Shown: one piece after another, positions 56,401 through 57,866 of the stretch
Layout: every line of letters begins with the position of its first letter
How positions within the stretch are numbered: position 1 is the first letter of the stretch
Assembly: GCA_016234535.1 (NCBI GenBank)
Contig: JACRBH010000066.1
Span: 1-57,866 of the forward strand
DNA length: 57,866 bases
Source of the DNA: Chloroflexota bacterium
Lineage (GTDB): Bacteria > Chloroflexota > Anaerolineae > Anaerolineales > Villigracilaceae
Direction: 5' to 3'
The notes under the pieces: model-generated
The model's input: the letters and a program-made list of their open reading frames with translations, nothing else
Told to the model about the DNA's origin: nothing
Databases searched by the model: none
Program-made: the position numbers and the translations under genes

Positions 56401-57866
56401 TTGCGAACTTCAACCCGGATGCGCCGGTTTGTGCCACTGGGTATTACCCCCTCCCCATCTTCCAGGACAACATGGAAAGCGGCACAGGCAAATGGACAAT
56501 GACAGGCAATTGGTCATTGGCGAATGGATATGCCAGCAGTCCAGCTCACATGTTGTATGGCGATGATTATTATCCAAGCAGCGATTCTTCTGCGGCGATG
56601 GCGGCAGGTGTGACCATCCCCGCGGGCTCCACGGTCTACCTGCACTTCAAGCATGCCTTTGCTTTTGAATATTATCAAGGTCAATTCTATGATGGTGCCG
56701 TGCTTGAATACAGCATCAATAACGGTTCCTCCTGGGCGGATGCCAGCCCGCTGTTTGTGGATGGCAGAAACTACACCGGCACCGTCATGAATTACTCGGG
56801 CACGACCAATGCCCTAAAGGGCCGCTCTGGTTTCGTGGCAGACAGCCATGGCTATGTTTCTTCCCGTTACAATCTCTCTTCCCTAACCGGACAAACAGTG
56901 AAGCTGCGTTGGAGATTCGCGACAGACTCCTATGGTTATTATTTGGGCTGGATGGTGGATGATGTTCAGATCTACACCTGTACACCGATTCCTTCTGCTC
57001 CTGTGGTTGTGTCGAGCGCACACGCAGATGCCGACCCGACAAATGCATCCAGCGTGAACTTCACGGTGACATTCACTCAAAATGTGACGGGTGTCAATAT
57101 CAGCGATTTTGCGCCTGTGGCAATGGGCGTTCTGGGCGCGGCTGTGACTGGAGTGAGCGGCTCGGGCAGTGTCTACACTGTGACGGTCAACACCGGCAGC
57201 GGTGCGGGTTCGATCCGTTTGAATGTGGTGGATGACGATTCGATCAGGAATGCATATGGAAGTCCGCTGGGAGGGGCAGGAGCAGGCAATGGGAACTTCA
57301 CATTTGGTGAAACGTACACCATCATCCCGCCTGCGCCGGTAGTTGTGTCGAGCGCACGCGCAGATGCCGATCCAACAAATGCATCCAATGTGAACTTCAC
57401 GGTCACCTTCACTCAGGATGTGACCGGTGTGGATGCAAGCGATTTCTCCCCAATCCCGATGGGCGTTCTGGGCGCAGCCGTGAGCGGAGTGAGCGGCTCG
57501 GGCAGTGTCTACACGGTGACAGTCAACACCGGCAGCGGCTCGGGTTCGGTCCGCCTGAATGTTCTGGACGATGACAGCATTGTGAATGCGTATGGGAGTC
57601 CGCTGGGAGGCACAGGCGCAGATAATGGAACTTTCACTTTTGGCGAGACCTACACCATCAACAAGACCTGGATCTTTGGCGATGTGCCCAACACCTACTG
57701 GTCCTGGAGTTTTATCGAGCGCCTGTACAACGCCGGCATCACCGGTGGCTGTACAGCAGTCCCGTTGAATTACTGTCCCACCAACTCTGTCACCCGCGCA
57801 CAGATGGCAGTCTTCCTCGTGCGCGCCATGCACGGCGTTGCATTCGTACCTCCCACAGCAACGGGA
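53424..57866 (+). CDS. M4 (thermolysin-like) metallopeptidase with beta-helix insertion and S-layer-like repeats (3' end outside window)
   Basis: At least 1481 residues; the frame is open to the window end. Signal peptide (about 1-38), FTP-type propeptide (about 90-175, YQGVPVMAGELMVNATKAGE), linker, then a right-handed beta-helix (about 285-590: FIVQNSTSSNSGAIYI, NSTISGNTASWSGGAIYAS, choice-of-anchor-like end) and an invasin-type Ig domain (about 610-695). The M4 catalytic domain follows (from about 706): HELTH with His805, Glu806, His809, the third zinc ligand Glu829 in GAINESLSD, and the acid His901 in DNGGVHSNSG. A jelly-roll-like domain, two near-identical Ig repeats and the first S-layer-like repeat come next. 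GGAGGAAAA precedes the ATG. Confidence 0.88.
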   Translation, partial: MNISLRKVTNLLVSFVVLMSMTIPSLQSSPVSAQAQTQTGLHREYNAESGKVTLITGENHELISVLGPNAVNLTPEAQSLALVQHFGSEFGLTNPAKELKLSEINQPDAGRVVSKYQQMYQGVPVMAGELMVNATKAGELISMNGEVSQGLSLDTKPELTDEAAIENAKQGMVKWYGSEVKDYDATQSSLWIFDETLLRPSIRSANLVWRIEMVSAKEGAPIRELVLVDAKTGNISLHFNQVDTVWTTAPADRDVPGDTPTPTPPIIPENDISSEPNAEVLLAPITYYVNISTGNDSNSCTSIAAPCKHIQEAINKAASGDVINVAIGTYLFSTNGSPNVVIINKDITLSGGWNTSFTSQNGASTIDGANTKNGILVISGTVIVENFIVQNSTSSNSGAIYIVNGNFTLRKSTLRNNVATSSGAGIFIDNGIINIINSTISGNTASWSGGAIYASNNISSSVNIQNSTIVYNTAPTGGGIKQVNGTYNITNTILANNSSSASSPDCAGVISTANYNIIEDMEGCVVIDGAHNLNVDPGIDINLTGAMPVHMLLAGSPAIDNGFTTGCPSTDQQGTTRPRGYSCDIGSVEYIGIGAKSIHMVSGSGQNNLINTVFTEDLVALALDENDLPMSGVHITFTAPTSGASGTFNTFNLNTTIVTTDINGFASSTFTANGVDGAYSVSASASGFVPAQFQLSNHSTLVSTYTTGGTSSLPGTFLCNQTQPNCTNGSNPHADAAHNYAMGTYSLYATKYLRDSIGNNGMIIKSTVHYCSSTACPYANAFWNGTQMVYGDAYGFPLADDVVAHELTHGVTQYEANLFYFYQSGAINESLSDVWGEYYDQTNVYGNDTPAVKWQMGEDISGLGAIRSMSNPPLYGDPDKMTSPNYDFDIDPNFWDNGGVHSNSGINNKAVFLMVDGGSFNGKTVSALGWDKTAAIYYEANTNLLSSGADYSDLYYAVQQACVILTGELGITASDCQQVKNALDAVEMNSQPVANFNPDAPVCATGYYPLPIFQDNMESGTGKWTMTGNWSLANGYASSPAHMLYGDDYYPSSDSSAAMAAGVTIPAGSTVYLHFKHAFAFEYYQGQFYDGAVLEYSINNGSSWADASPLFVDGRNYTGTVMNYSGTTNALKGRSGFVADSHGYVSSRYNLSSLTGQTVKLRWRFATDSYGYYLGWMVDDVQIYTCTPIPSAPVVVSSAHADADPTNASSVNFTVTFTQNVTGVNISDFAPVAMGVLGAAVTGVSGSGSVYTVTVNTGSGAGSIRLNVVDDDSIRNAYGSPLGGAGAGNGNFTFGETYTIIPPAPVVVSSARADADPTNASNVNFTVTFTQDVTGVDASDFSPIPMGVLGAAVSGVSGSGSVYTVTVNTGSGSGSVRLNVLDDDSIVNAYGSPLGGTGADNGTFTFGETYTINKTWIFGDVPNTYWSWSFIERLYNAGITGGCTAVPLNYCPTNSVTRAQMAVFLVRAMHGVAFVPPTATG
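56999..57666 (+). repeat. Tandem 336-bp repeat encoding two Ig-like domains
   Basis: Two head-to-tail units (period 336 bp, 112 codons; e.g. GTGTCGAGCGCAC at 57009 and 57345) with only scattered differences. Each encodes one domain with VNFTVTFTQ and SGSGSVYTVTVNTGSG. A more distant relative is in the preceding gene near 52340-52660. Confidence 0.85.

Noticed and set aside
56883..57833. 316-residue ORF antisense to the M4 peptidase repeats
   Set aside because: The Cys/His-rich sequence is an antisense reading of the tandem Ig and S-layer repeats, not a gene.

Overview
The window looks like a chromosomal piece of an Anaerolineae-type Chloroflexota (probably an environmental genome or MAG). 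The evidence is the style of secreted proteins (Cys-rich S-layer-homology-like repeats at C-termini, Thr/Pro-rich lipoproteins), a large multi-GAF kinase, a divergent PlsY, and a nusA-ylxR-infB-rbfA-nrnA-truB-ribF operon. This placement is inference; no rRNA, tRNA, CRISPR, transposase or integrase gene was found.

Layout. 1-2 kb (minus): start of a small ba3-type oxidase subunit, two SCO-family copper/thiol proteins and an Rrf2 Fe-S regulator. 2.2-5.9 kb: lgt, a sulfotransferase, a small unknown protein and a LURP-one/scramblase-like protein. 5.9-10.9 kb (minus): four L,D-transpeptidase genes and an N-acetylmuramoyl-L-alanine amidase, a cell-wall remodelling cluster. 11-16.2 kb: a possible nuclease-like protein, a lipoprotein, an NAD-dependent epimerase, a small membrane protein bracketed by scraps of a second epimerase copy, and a GT-C glycosyltransferase. 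16.7-22.3 kb: DUF3597 protein, PlsY, an MPN+ (JAMM) peptidase, two membrane proteins, gyrB. 22.5-27.7 kb: a PDZ/multi-TM/GAF histidine kinase followed at once by a FIST sensor protein. 28-36.4 kb: a methyltransferase and the nusA-ribF transcription/translation operon. 36.7-39.4 kb: a Nudix hydrolase, then a convergent minus-strand unit made of a consensus promoter, a tRNA-Trp T-box leader, an unlisted 52-residue ORF and trpB2. 39.4-43.5 kb: a lipoprotein, then a Fur-family regulator with cbiM-cbiQ-cbiO (Ni/Co uptake). 43.7-57.9 kb: three large secreted proteins ending in S-layer-like repeats (M23 peptidase with sugar-binding-type modules; a frameshifted kelch/lipase protein; an M4 peptidase cut off by the window end), each with its own sigma70-like promoter.

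Most notable. (i) Two places where the 42-nt 3' end of a gene is repeated, diverged but still codon-like, beyond a following unrelated gene (epimerase and cbiO); in the first case the upstream leader is repeated too. These look like relics of replaced paralogues or of 3'-end-targeted integration. (ii) A Trp T-box leader followed by a well-translated-looking 52-residue ORF before trpB2. (iii) An M4 peptidase with a right-handed beta-helix and an Ig-like domain between propeptide and catalytic domain. (iv) Several families of short palindromic repeats; one family copy appears to supply the signal peptide of a lipoprotein. (v) A SCO paralogue lacking the copper-ligand histidine and an L,D-transpeptidase with SYGC in place of SHGC.
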